This document shows, in pieces, positions 26,301 to 37,483 of a stretch of DNA of 64,000 bases (positions within the stretch are counted from its first letter, which is position 1; every line of letters begins with the position of its first letter). The stretch lies in contig JAJFZO010000229.1 in assembly GCA_021397835.1 (NCBI GenBank), positions 248,001-312,000 on the forward strand, written 5' to 3'. A model generated the notes under the pieces. The model had not been told where the DNA came from. It did no database searches and worked only from the letters and a program-made list of their open reading frames with translations. This DNA is from Moringa oleifera. Taxonomy: Eukaryota; Streptophyta; Magnoliopsida; Brassicales; Moringaceae. The position numbers and the translations under genes were made by a program.

Positions 26301-29300
26301 CACTGACTGAGATCATCTTGCAGGTGCCAAAATTATTTTAAGTTTTTCAAGCAATGCTGCATATTAGTTATTTATTAATCATTGATTACCCGTTAAGACA
26401 TGGAAATATCAAAGAGAACATTGAGAATCTAGTTTACTCCTTGCAGTAAAAGCAAGAAAAATTTTAATAAGAGAAAATCAAACATTATTCTCGGTAGTTG
26501 AGCATGTAGAGAAATGAAAATCTTTTCCTATTGCACTTGCAACTAATTTTCAAGTTGGAGAGTGCTTGAAAATTTTCTAAGGTTTGCCCATAGGAGTAAG
26601 TTTTATGATAAGTAGATGGCAACAAAAATTTTATTTTTAGTCCTGGAAATCCCTCCCTCGTTAAACACACAGCTGGAAAATATATATACACCACATTCCA
26701 GAACGACGAACTTCAGTTGTATAAGAATATGCTATCTCAACATTTATCAAGAGGAAGGGCTCAGCAATCACACACTTCCCAAATAAAATAGCACCAACGT
26801 TTTCCAAGACAGAAACAAAAAACTGTCTATCTCAAAACAAGGTAATTAAGTATTGAGTAAAGTATATGGGGGAAACTTAGGGTGAAAGAAATACTAACCT
26901 GTACACTTGAAACAACTCGAGCAAGAGCTTTAACCATACCCTCCACAATGTTCGTGTTCTTAGGGTGCCTAATAGATTGATGAATATAAATTATCAACAC
27001 AAAAAACATGATAACACAAAACTGAAGTTTATATGAGAACATACTTTGACATGGTACAAAATCTGAATGGATATCGATTTTTTCTTTAACAATAAACCAC
27101 CAACACATTAATATTTGAATTTCAACGTAGCATCTACAGCTCTATTTGAAGAAGAAATGAGCTTGATATTCAAAAGTCTACATCACCAAAATTTGCTCAT
27201 GAACAAGCAAAGGCCATGCAGTCATGAAATATGCAAGAAGGATGAAAGCCCACTGCCAACTCTAATTTTTTCTTAAGTCATAATAAACAAAGATGTGGTG
27301 AGCTTGGTACAGCAGAGGTATACAAGAGAAGTACCAAAAGAACCACATCATAAAGTCTAAAACATGCATAAGTTCACCAAAGGAACAAAAGAAGTTAAAT
27401 CAGAAACAGACTCGAGCATAGGGATTAAGCAATGTGTTCAAGATGCATATAGAATTTGTCTATAAATGCCACCCCTTAACTTTTTTTTTAATATATATAT
27501 ATATTACTATAAGGCACCAAGGGGGTGCTGCCTACATGCCACGCCTTTAATTTTGAGTAGAACTTCCCAAAAACAGACCAAAAAATTATAGGAAGATAAA
27601 AAGGAAAAGATCTAGAAATCATTGATGATGTAGAACCTAATTCTCATCCACCAAAGAGACTTTAGACACATTCAAATCAATAAGAATGAAAATCTTGAAG
27701 ATATCCATGCTCAAACAAAGAAGTTTAGAATCATGCAAGCAAAATACAAAAACAAAATGTACAGACCGGGCCTGGGACCTACATATCAAAGTTCTGGAAA
27801 AGGATTCGTAATGTCCGTGCCTCAACACAAAAACCCTGTAAATTCCAATATATCAATTATCACACAAATATGGAAAAAAAAATATTTCACATACAAATCT
27901 AAGATTAGAAAATATGACATTCCAAAGTGTTGAGATTACCCTTAAGATCTCAAGAACAAGAATGCGATGCCACAACGGCAAATCCAGAAATGTAACCTTC
28001 ACTAACATACTTAAGAAAACCTGCACATATAAAGTAACTTCCACTGAGCTAGTAGCCAACTAAAATAACATGCACAATTTCATAATGCTTTTCTCTTTTT
28101 CCTTTGGAGGGGGGATGGGCTGGGCAGCAATAATGCAAACAGGTTGCAAAAAGAAGCATGAGAGAGAAATTAGAACTTAGCTCTATATGGAACCTAATAC
28201 ATGAGATAGTAGAAAGAACTTGTCCATCAAGAAACCAGTCACAAGTACAGCACAATAAAGAAGAATGAAAGACAATTTATGGCAATTAATAAATTCAATG
28301 GTTCAGAAAGTTCCAATATAAAGTACTTAACCTAAATTCTTTTTTTCTTTTAATCAGAAATAGAGAAATATATTAATTCAGAGAACAATTCAAAAATTTG
28401 ATGCCTAATTGGAGCAATTTTCCCTTCTTGTTACCCAGCCTGCTGTTCTTTCGGCTTTAATTCCTGTCTTTCTTTTTAGTTCAACATAATGTTTTCTCCC
28501 TTCTCATCTTTCTCAATTAAGTAGTCATCAATCTTTTTATAATTTAAACATCTATTGACTACTTTTTTTCTAGCACAAACAAAATTGACTACTTTAAAAA
28601 AAAAAAAAAAAAAAGAGAAAGGGGGTGAGAGAGAGAGAGTGAGGCAAACGTTAGATCTCATGTTATATGATCTTGCGATTGATCTTGTTTTTCCATGTAC
28701 CAAAATTATGACTAACTAACTAGAAAACTTGCCTGATGGCACTAGCAAGAGCTATGTTGTATAGAGGAAAGGGTAGACAGCATGAAACTAAGACAATACA
28801 GATTCAGCAACATTCTCTGACATCTAACTGACATTGAATACCTTTGTAAACTTCAGACAAATAAAATTAAATCATGCACCAAAAATACTCCCACTTGCGA
28901 AACAGACCCAATAATCCCATACCACAAGAAACAAAACCTAAGTAGCATCCTAACTGTATAAGAATCACACTTGCAAAAGAGGGCATAGTTTTATGAGTTC
29001 AGATTGTCCATAAACTATCTAGAGGCCCTCATAGACAGGCCATGTTGGAATAACCATACAAATCATACAAGACCGGCAAAATTGAGTAATCTCTTTATGC
29101 TGATGCATAAATCAACTTGACAGATGGACTGTGCCAGTGGTAAAAGCATATGTGCACCACACTTCTTTGGAGAAAATAAGAGATAAGTAAAGCAAAATGC
29201 ATTTGCATTTTTTCTAAAACTCTGCCAACATTCGACGTCATGGGTAAGTATACGTGAATGGTAAAGCATACCTCACATTCAGTAATAAGAGTACTGTAGA

Positions 29301-32300
29301 ATCGAATGACATGAGCAACTGAGCGCAACACCAACCGACGAAAATATGGCTCCCCTGTTTCTCCTTCAAGCTGAATGAATATTAAACTTCATTGAGTCAA
29401 CACAAAAAAATAAAAGATAAAAAACTTCCCAAAAGTTTTATAGAGAAGGGACCCCGATGAATCAAACATTTCATTACATAACATAGTTATAAACGAGTAG
29501 TTACCTCGGCATTGGTTCGCAGTGAAGTCATTAAAAGCGAACATATTTGGTGACGCAAAACCTGTTAAAGAACCAATCAAACCTTACAACTATAAAAGCA
29601 TTACTAGCAGGCTTAGACAAATAATAATAATAATAACAACAATAATAATATTCTTAGTCGAGAATTTAGTGATACCTGTTCATATGGTACTAACATCCTG
29701 AACATAGCCACGTAGTTGGACAAAATGAACCTACAGACACAAATATCCAACAAAATTTGTAGTCAGATTAACATCAAATAATCCAAGCATCAAATGACCA
29801 GAATTTCAGATTACATACTAAACAGAGCTTTCACTCAATATCTAGCTTTATAACTAAATCAAGGAGTTCATCCAAATCTTATTGTTCTATTAGTATTTAA
29901 ATAAGCAAGCATGGAAGTGATGACATATAACATGCCACTTGCTAGTCCAAGTACAAATATGACCCTCGTAAGATAAACATTATTTGAGATTTAACCATAT
30001 TTCTTGGCTGAATTAGTTTTATATTGCAAATGAATGTGCTTTTTAGTGCCAGCAAGGTGTTTCTTGCACAAATCCAGTGTCTAACGCTCCACCTAGTAGA
30101 ACATTACTAGTCTTCATGAAACTACAAGTTTTAAAAACCAAAATTCAAATGACACCAAATTTAAGAATTAGTTTCCTTCTGGCCACAAATTGTTGAAGAA
30201 TTAGTTTTCTATGTGGTTCAAGGAATCCCACAACACCTGCTTTGTAACTAAAACTTTTTTTTTCCTTATAAAGAAAATAGCCTCCGACAAGGCTGTGACA
30301 TAAGGCAAAAAATTGCCTACCATCAGATACGAAACTTAGATTTAAAAGAAAAAGATAAAATAAAGAAGCTGAAGGATTGTTCTAATAAACCATGGCCAAG
30401 ATAGTTAGAGAATCTTTTGTATCAAGAGGTACCAAATGTAAATTTATATTTGGCAAGCTGAGCATGCGTAATATCATTGCAGTAGCTTGGCAAGGATGTC
30501 TTGGTTTTCATACTTTCATTAGTATCTTTGAAACAATTAAGAACGACATACAATTGAATGGTATTAGAGTACACAGAATAGGAAATACAGATTGAACTGT
30601 CCTCATAACTACTAAAATAATGCCCGGTTGCTAATGTGAGCGTGAAATTAGTTATGTATTTTTGTACATGTGAAGATACTTCAATAATAACTATTAGAAT
30701 CATAATTGCAAGGTATGAGACTTGATCCCACATTAGAAATATAGGTTAAGGCTTCGGCTTTCTTACTTCAATAGCTAACTTTTGAGACGTGGTTTCTTCC
30801 AAGGTTCTTATCAATAACACATTGAGAAACAACTTGTATAAGCACAAGCTAATGATTACCCAGACCAAGTCAAACAAAAAATAAAGATAAAATAGAAGAC
30901 ATAAAGATAGATTCCTCACTCAAGTATATCAAGTGCAAATGTCCGTTGAAGAGAAGCAACCCGTAGCCAACTTGCCTGTAAGATAAAGCCAAAATATTAT
31001 TCAACAGGTACAATAATGTTTCATATATAGTACATTTCGACGGTGCCAAAAGTGCTTCGATACAGAAGCATAAGATGCAAAATCCAGTTACAGACAGTTA
31101 CTGTAGATTCAGTTGTCTCTTATCAAAAAATTGTAGTTCCAGTTTTCATTTTAACACATACAGATCCACCTGCAGCAAAAGCTGTCAGGTCTTCAAGCAA
31201 ACGTAGACCAAGCTTTCCCGCAGTTGTCAGGGTATCCCTCATCAATGATGGCCCCCCAGAAATAAATTCCTGCTCCAATAACCTGTTTTCACCAGTCTGT
31301 CAGTTGCTTGGATAAGGTAGACTTCACATGTTCAAATTTCTATGCGAGATCATACAAGTTAATAGATGTATACAATAAACGATATCCAGCCCTTCATATT
31401 CTAATGGAAAAGGAAAGTCATATAAGGAAAGGGACTAACTTAAGCATCAAAATGCTACAGAACCGGAATAACTAGAATGTGTAAACCAAAAAAAAAGTTC
31501 ATAAGAAACAACATACTCTGAATTGTTGATATTCCGACTAACATCTCCGGTTACTGAGCTGGATCTTAAAATGTGACCTCCTGAACCGAACTTTCCCACA
31601 GGAAGAGATTCAGCAGAAACCACATGGTCGAAAATCAAGGCAACTGCTTGCCTGAAGGTAGCTGCTGCTGTACTGGAAAAGAGATTTTAGGTGAAAAAGA
31701 AGGGTAGCATCTCTCTACAATAACAAAGTGTTTTTCTTCATGCAACAAAATTTCTACAATCTAGAAGTTGAAAAAGCAAGCAGGCGTTCATGTTCTAAGT
31801 CAACGTTTTAACTTACTTCCTCACACTATCAGAAGAACGGTGGTTGTCAAGAAGCCGAAGACAGATACCAAGAGCTTGCGCCATATTGTCCTGAAATTAA
31901 CAGAACAGCTAAATCTAAAATGTAGCAAAAGCTATAAACTAAAGGAATGGAAAAGAATAAAATAAATCTGTAATGTACATACAAGAGATGAAATCTGCAA
32001 TGCATATAAAAGATATGAAGTTTTAAAAACTCTGAAAATTTTCTGGGTTGCACATATGACAAATTAAGATCAGTACCATATTCCAACATACATACAATAT
32101 AATGCAACTAATAACTACAGAAAGTCAATTCATAAGCCTAGTAATGCTGAACTAATCATTTTTCATGTTGCTCAAAATGTTAGTCATCAGCTGCTTCCTT
32201 GAGTGCTGCCAGTAATCCACTAGGCACACTTGGCTCATAATATTCCAGTTGACCTAGAGCAATTTACATTCATATTAGGATGATAAAGTTATGCAACCAA

Positions 32301-34739
32301 TAATTACCTCACTTTCAGGATGTAGTCGTGATTGGAATATTATCAATATAGTTTGTAGGGTCTTAAGTTGAACAGTCTCATCAGCCATTTCAGCATGCTG
32401 CAAATATGGAACAAATTGGTAAGATTTCAAGCATAAAATTTAATTCTGTCCATAAACATAGCAACAGGAAAAACAGCAATATGTAAATATTGCTGCTGAT
32501 GAAGAAGAGAAATCTATTCAAAAGTCGAAGGAGATAGTTAGGACTCATACATAAGAATCTTTCACCCGAAGTTCCAAGCTTTACCCACAACCATTTATTT
32601 CTTACAGAACACAGGTTATCATAAGAGTGCCGGAGAAAATTTGAAACAAACAAAAAAGAAATTTTTAAGTTGGAAGCAAAGAAAGGTTATTAGATTGCAC
32701 TATAGGATCAAATATAAAACTAGAGCAATCCAAATTTATGTTTTTCTAGTTAAGTAGGTAGTAAGCTAGAAACAACCAATCCCAATATAACAAAACCTTC
32801 TGTTCAACAAAGCCAAATATAAAGAAAGAATAAAAAAACAGTTTTGTTTCCAAAAATGCATATGTAAGAATCATTCAACAGATAGGTAGCAAGGAGAAAA
32901 TGTCAAATGGCACATAGAGACTGACAAACTTCACCCTGAAGTCATATAACTAGAATTTAGCTCAAAATTATGAAATTCTTTACACACCTTCGTTTCTCTT
33001 TGTCACAATTGAAAGACAAGGAATCAAACTATTTTTACGTTGATGGAAATTGAATGTCTACAGCAGATAGGTGAAATTTGAGTGTAAGCAATTTCCACTA
33101 GACTTTTCTTTTTCTTTTTTTTTTTAAACATAAAAAGGATGTTTTCGCTTGAGAATATAATTCAGAGATTCATGATTATGATAGTTTCACTAAAAAGAAG
33201 GTTTATAATGAAAACTTACAATGTCAAAAGAAAAATGAATATACAACGAAGCTAACATGGAACCCAACTTAATGAAACATTTTAATACTAGTTTCAAGGC
33301 CAAATGGTCAAGAAGTATCACAAGTCCCTTTCAAAGCAGCACATACGCATACTAAATATATTTATAAACTTACATCTCTTAAAGTTGAAAGTATCTCCTT
33401 TAAAGCTGATGGATCAACTGCATCATGAGATATGAGCTTCTGCAGACAGGAAAGTCCTATTACACTAAGCTTGACAGTCCTGACTTCACACGCCATTAAA
33501 AAGATGCGAAGTATGTCCTCATTATGTGAAATTTCACCAGGACTTGACAATGAACGGAGCTGCAATAAGACCAGGAAGCATGTTAGCTCCAAATGTCAGC
33601 TAACCAGCACCGCACTTACATGTCTGATTCCATGATTTCCAATGCATTGCATGTATGTCCCATAGAGCTTAATAGCTTGATTCATTTTGCAATGGTTATC
33701 ACTAGCTTTGTTTTATTTCTTCTATAAGTTAGAAATACTATTCATGTGAGGCACCAGGGAGCTGCCACCTTCATACACAATACTTGGATGTATTATGAAT
33801 AGTTGAGATACTCAGCAACCAAATTTTATAACATTACGTTTTCTTAATTACTTGTAGCAGTTCTACTTCTTTTTGCATTTCCTTTGAGAATTGCACGAAA
33901 AGTCGCTACGCAGATTTGTAAAAACAGGGTTCTTACAAATCTGATACCAAAGCAAATTAAAGTCTGCACTGTACCATGCATTATAGATCTATCTGTGTAG
34001 CGTGTCAAAAACTGGAAGCTTTAACATGTGTTTCTTTTTCATGACTAATAACAACAGTGACTCTTCTCAACTGTAAAACTGTCCAAGCTCACCAGTTTAC
34101 ATAGATTTTCAGCTTATCTCATCCTATAATGCAAACCCAGTATTCATATTACCATTCTTTACTCTCCCTTTATCTCTTGTTTCTTCAGCAACTCACCCAT
34201 AAATTAGTCCTTCCTTTAAAACACAAAACTCCAAGATAAACTAAATTCAGTCCCTAGTCCACCATAGACCTGAATACACCAACCTTTTAAAATCAAATAT
34301 AATCCAACAAAAAGAATTCAAGAGCATTTGCATACCAATCATTGATCACAAACAGACAACATTAACACTCACTGAACATAAACGGGCAACATTAACAGTA
34401 ACTGAACACACATGCCCACAAAAACAAGTGGCTCCTGGCCTATGTAATACACAATTGTAAGAGCGACATTGGAAACAATTTGAAAGGAAAAAAAACAATA
34501 ACCACACTAGTCACTCCAATATATACATTTTGATACATGAAAATACCTATAAACACAACACATCCATACATATGCAGATATAAACATACATATAACTTTA
34601 CATATGTAGGTATTATTATAAAGTTAACACTAACCTTTAAGATGGCATGCTCTGCACCGTCCTTGACAGCGGGGTATCGGCGGCGAGCCTCCGCGGAGAG
34701 AGCACGGAGATCAGATTCTAAGGCCGCCATAAAAGCCAT
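5315..34739 (-). CDS. MON2: MON2 homologue, Golgi/TGN ARF-GEF-like scaffold, 44 exons
   Basis: Exons, 5' to 3' on the minus strand: 34739-34635, 33559-33374, 32397-32308, 31890-31817, 31672-31517, 31282-31162, 30975-30920, 29730-29676, 29561-29505, 29370-29272, 28020-27940, 27835-27783, 26968-26899, 26030-25973, 24800-24652, 24525-24398, 24323-24251, 24090-23993, 22243-22156, 22007-21942, 21865-21806, 21265-21179, 20868-20682, 20045-20002, 19916-19785, 19675-19544, 19448-19396, 19178-19130, 19021-18963, 18180-18041, 17950-17772, 11591-11463, 11392-11307, 11171-11056, 10634-10522, 10393-10270, 10011-9890, 9286-9100, 9028-8806, 7790-7466, 7334-7195, 6566-6442, 6334-6133, 5402-5315. They sum to 4,965 nt with every phase consistent: 1,654 aa and a TAA stop. 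The N-terminus MAFMAALESDLRALSAEARR and segments such as RGFCVEARTLRILFQNFDM and HKVRNSAVRTLFQ fit plant MON2. MON2 is related to the DCB/HUS/HDS parts of large ARF-GEFs (BIG/GBF) but lacks a Sec7 domain; none is seen here. It acts at Golgi/TGN membranes in endosomal recycling and vacuolar sorting. The splice model is mine; a few donors (GTCGGG after 8806, GTTTGA after 24398) are weak. Confidence 0.93.
11814..17540 (-). mobile_element. Nearly full-length, inactive plant L1-type LINE in MON2 intron 31
   Basis: The element is oriented like the gene. Its poly(A) tail appears as a T17 run at about 11811-11827. Going upstream come the shared L1 3'-tail motif (11875-11893) and a zf-RVT/C-terminal region (12413-12948). 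Next is the RT thumb with FSGLKVNLRKSEL and IKYLRLPLGA (13170-13406), then RT fingers/palm with FKSTRELRQGDPLS (13472-13687). The linker with LKFRAVWLKERNRN (14358-14690) and an endonuclease part with LLMGDFTW and MSRIDRFVIS (14903-15088) follow. The ORF1-like region with a Cys-rich stretch is at 16379-17104 and weakly beyond to about 17500. The RT catalytic FADD has become FAYD (codon 13474-13476), reached only after a frame change. Frames are broken many times, so it is dead. I found no convincing target-site duplication, so the 5' edge is approximate. Confidence 0.85.
16379..17104 (-). pseudogene. LINE ORF1 remnant (241-codon open stretch)
   Basis: This is the longest open stretch in the element, upstream of the endonuclease part as expected for ORF1. 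It begins with a basic segment, contains a CxxC-type pair (VCCPKCRCW) near residue 34, and otherwise resembles no domain I can name. In-frame continuity is likely accidental or partly preserved. Downstream of it the ORF2 reading frames are broken. Confidence 0.5.
19678..19693. repeat. (GA)8 microsatellite forming the polypyrimidine tract of a MON2 acceptor
   Basis: On the minus strand this is (CT)n running straight into the TAG of the 3' splice site before the exon at 19675-19544. Confidence 0.85.
20957..21020 (-). mobile_element. Short LINE 3'-tail fragment in MON2 intron 22
   Basis: Read on the minus strand it has a GGCACTTCCTGGGTG motif (21006-21020) followed by a TAAATAAAA-type A-rich tail and ACTTCGCAAAAAG. 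This matches the 3' ends of the larger LINE copies here, but is weaker than the others. Confidence 0.5.
22870..23690 (-). mobile_element. 5'-truncated L1-type LINE in MON2 intron 18
   Basis: A T12 run at about 22871-22882 is the reversed poly(A) tail. The shared tail motif lies at 22919-22937. Upstream are broken frames of the ORF2 C-terminus: the zf-RVT region with LTIDNLYKRGKI and NRCCLCKEHGKSVNHVLLWC (23194-23385), and before it DWEMDIFGSFFERIYSS with YSMKSCFRVL (23422-23673). The RT and endonuclease are absent, as expected of incomplete target-primed reverse transcription. Confidence 0.82.
27481..27545 (-). mobile_element. Very short LINE 3'-end fragment in MON2 intron 12
   Basis: A T-run (27480-27489), a short (TA)n and the L1 tail motif (GCACCAAGGGGGTGCTGCC on the plus strand, 27514-27532) are nearly identical to 11875-11893 of the long element. 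Only the last few dozen bases were inserted. Confidence 0.75.
28335..28395 (-). mobile_element. Possible LINE tail in MON2 intron 10
   Basis: A T-rich run is followed by TTTTAATCAGAAATAGAGAA, close to the TTTAATCAGAAACAAAGG that starts the LINE at 22870 (plus-strand reading). The diagnostic GCACC motif is not present, so the call is tentative. Confidence 0.4.
33712..33775 (-). mobile_element. LINE 3'-tail fragment in MON2 intron 1
   Basis: TTCTTCTATAAGTTAGAAAT is followed by GAGGCACCAGGGAGCTGCC at 33748-33766, a diverged form of the same 3' motif, in the same orientation as the other copies. Confidence 0.55.
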
Positions 34740-34902
34740 CTCTTACTGAAGCTTTCTGGCTTTTGCTCTCCCAACTTGAGTGACTCAGTGAATTCCACGA
34801 TTAGATTCTCGTGCTAAGGAGATCGTTACCGAGAGAATGCAGACAGAAGGGAGGCATCAAGATTGAAGAGCACTTGAGTTGAGGAAAATCTTGCAGATCG
34901 TC

Positions 34903-34939
<37 letters not shown>

Positions 34940-34984
34940 GAGAGAGATTTCGCACGTTGACACAACGGTGTCGTATCATTCACA
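34740..34984 (-). promoter_or_regulatory. MON2 5' leader and proximal promoter with (CT)n tract
   Basis: Upstream of the MON2 ATG is GC-richer DNA. A long (AG)n tract at 34903-34946 (CT-rich in the transcript sense) has two AAAG interruptions. CT-rich leaders are common in plant housekeeping genes. No clear TATA box was found. Confidence 0.55.
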
Positions 34985-37483
34985 TGTAGAATTTTTCTTT
35001 TAAATTAATTGATTCATATAATTTTTTTGTTTTGCTTTTTATAATAAATCAATTAAGCATTCTGGCAAAGATGTAGTAGAAAATTATGGGGACATATAAA
35101 AAAGAAAAAAAATTTAAATGGTGCATAATCTAGTTTAATTTAATTTTGTCAAAAACATTTAAAAATTTTTATAATAAGTTTTGATCTAAAATAATTTTTT
35201 AAAAAATATGAAAATTTATTCAAGGTATTATGTAATAAAAAAAATTAAAATGATAAAATTTGAATGATGAATTTTTAAATTTATTTAAAATATTTAATAA
35301 TAAAAATATTTTGATTTTTAAAATTTAAATTAAATTAAATTAAAAACTTAAATATATAATTGATCAAATTAATAAATAAAACTTAAATTAAAAATAAATA
35401 TAATTTAAAATAAAAATTATATAAAACTTTAATATTTACTTTATCTTACTAATCAAATTTCATGCTTAAAAAGTAATAAATCAAACTATAATCCACTAAT
35501 TTATACCAAATGGAACTTTATTAAAAAATTAAAAAATTAAAAATATTTAGATTAAAGATTTTATATAATAAATTTTGAATTAATTATTTTTTAAAATATA
35601 TAAATTATCATTATAAAAACTTTTAAATTTTTTAAATATTAAAATATTTTAAAAAAATTTACATTATCAAAATTTTAAAAATTTTATAAAATATATATGT
35701 TTTAAATTAAAATTATTTAAATTTGAGAAATGAACTCGAATTAAGTAAATAATTCTTTTAAATCATTTTAAAGATATTTTAATAATAAATATATTCTTAA
35801 ATTTTTATAATCATTTGAATTAAAATTTAATTTATATTAAATTGATAAATTGGTTTTAATTTATTATTTTTTAAATATAAAAAATTATTTAATAATATAA
35901 AATAAATATAAAAATTTATATAATTTATATAATTTTATTTTTAATTTATTCAAAATTATAATTATCTCATTATCTACAATCATTAATGTAATAGTTATAT
36001 TTACTGAATATTAATTATTTATATTTAAAAAAAATTCAAACATTCTTAACCTTCCTTTTTCATTTTAAAAAAAAAGCATTACTAGAGAGAATGCACTTTC
36101 CCAAGAAAATTTCTATCTTAAAGAGCTTATGAAGTTCAAATTTTTTACATCAAAAGGAATTTATTTCATAATTTAGAGAAAATTATTTGTAATTCATATA
36201 AATAACAAGTGCTTATAACTTAAAAATATGGATATTGCTATAATTTAAGTGAATAAGTCTTATTTAAAAAATGAAAAATGCTTTAAATTTTTTTATGTAT
36301 TATGATTTTCATTTAAAAAGGAACACAAATTGATAAAAAAATTTGTATTTCATGAAAAACATAAATAAAAAAAAACATTTGATGAAGGAATAAATAATTA
36401 AGTAATGTTGTTTGTCAAAAAAATTAATTTAATTATTTTATGTATATATAATATAGAGTATTTGACTATCTCTTTACCACTAGGTAGATTTAAATTATTG
36501 AAAATATTTTTTAACAGTTAAGATCCTTAAATTTTGATTGCTTGAAAAATTATTGTTACAATTTTTGAAATTTTAAAATAAAAATAAGTCATCAAATATT
36601 AATAATTTAGATTTATTTAGTGAACTAAAAAATATAAAATATTCAAATATAAAAAAATCATTTAAAATATTAAAAAATATTTATAAGGGTAAATATAAAA
36701 AATATCTTGAATTTTGTCTAAATTTATATTTTTTTAATTTGATTAATTTTGTATTTAAAAGTTTCAATTTAGACTCTATAGAATATTAATTAGATATCTT
36801 ATATAATAAATTTTGACTATCAACTTCATGCAATGTAAAAAATATATATATTCAAATTACAATCATAAAAAATTTGAAATTTTTTAAATATTTAATAATA
36901 ATTTTTTTAAAAAAATTACGTTGCTAAATTTTAAAATTTACAAAAAAAATTATGAATTAAAAACTATTCAAATTTGGGATATAAACTTTAAATGAAGTGT
37001 TAAATTTACTTGAATATTTTTGAGGCATTTCAAGAACCAAAAAATTACTATTTTTTTATAAAGTTAAAATATATATTAAATTAAAATTAAATTTTTAAAT
37101 GTAAAATTGACTAAATTAAAACAATAAAAATTAAAATCTGAATAAAAATCAAGATTTTCTTTATATATTTTTATCCTATTTGTAATAGCTGATGACAATA
37201 ACAAATTTTACTTTCAAAATTAAGATTAACATTTACTTACTTTTAATTATATCACAAAAGTTTACATGATCATCTCCCCTCAGGCCTACAAAGATGTAAG
37301 ACAGGCCTTGGTAATAATTTTTACATGAAAAATCGTTCAAAATGTTCAGGTCGAACACTTCCACAAAGATATCAAACACACAGGAGAACCTTTATTTGAA
37401 TACTACAAGATTTCTCCTATTTCAGGCTTTAAATCATCGAGTCATGCCACAAAGAACAAATGGCGGTCGCAGTTCCTGAGATC
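34985..37483. other. AT-rich intergenic region
   Basis: Extremely AT-rich sequence of short A/T words with no coding potential. From about 36500 rightwards it matches 42220-43090, the equivalent position 3' of copy B. It includes the 3' flank of copy A (37264-37460), also duplicated. Confidence 0.75.

Noticed and set aside
34903..34946. The GA tract as a CRISPR-like or functional repeat array
   Set aside because: It is a simple dinucleotide microsatellite in a plant 5' leader; no spacer structure exists.
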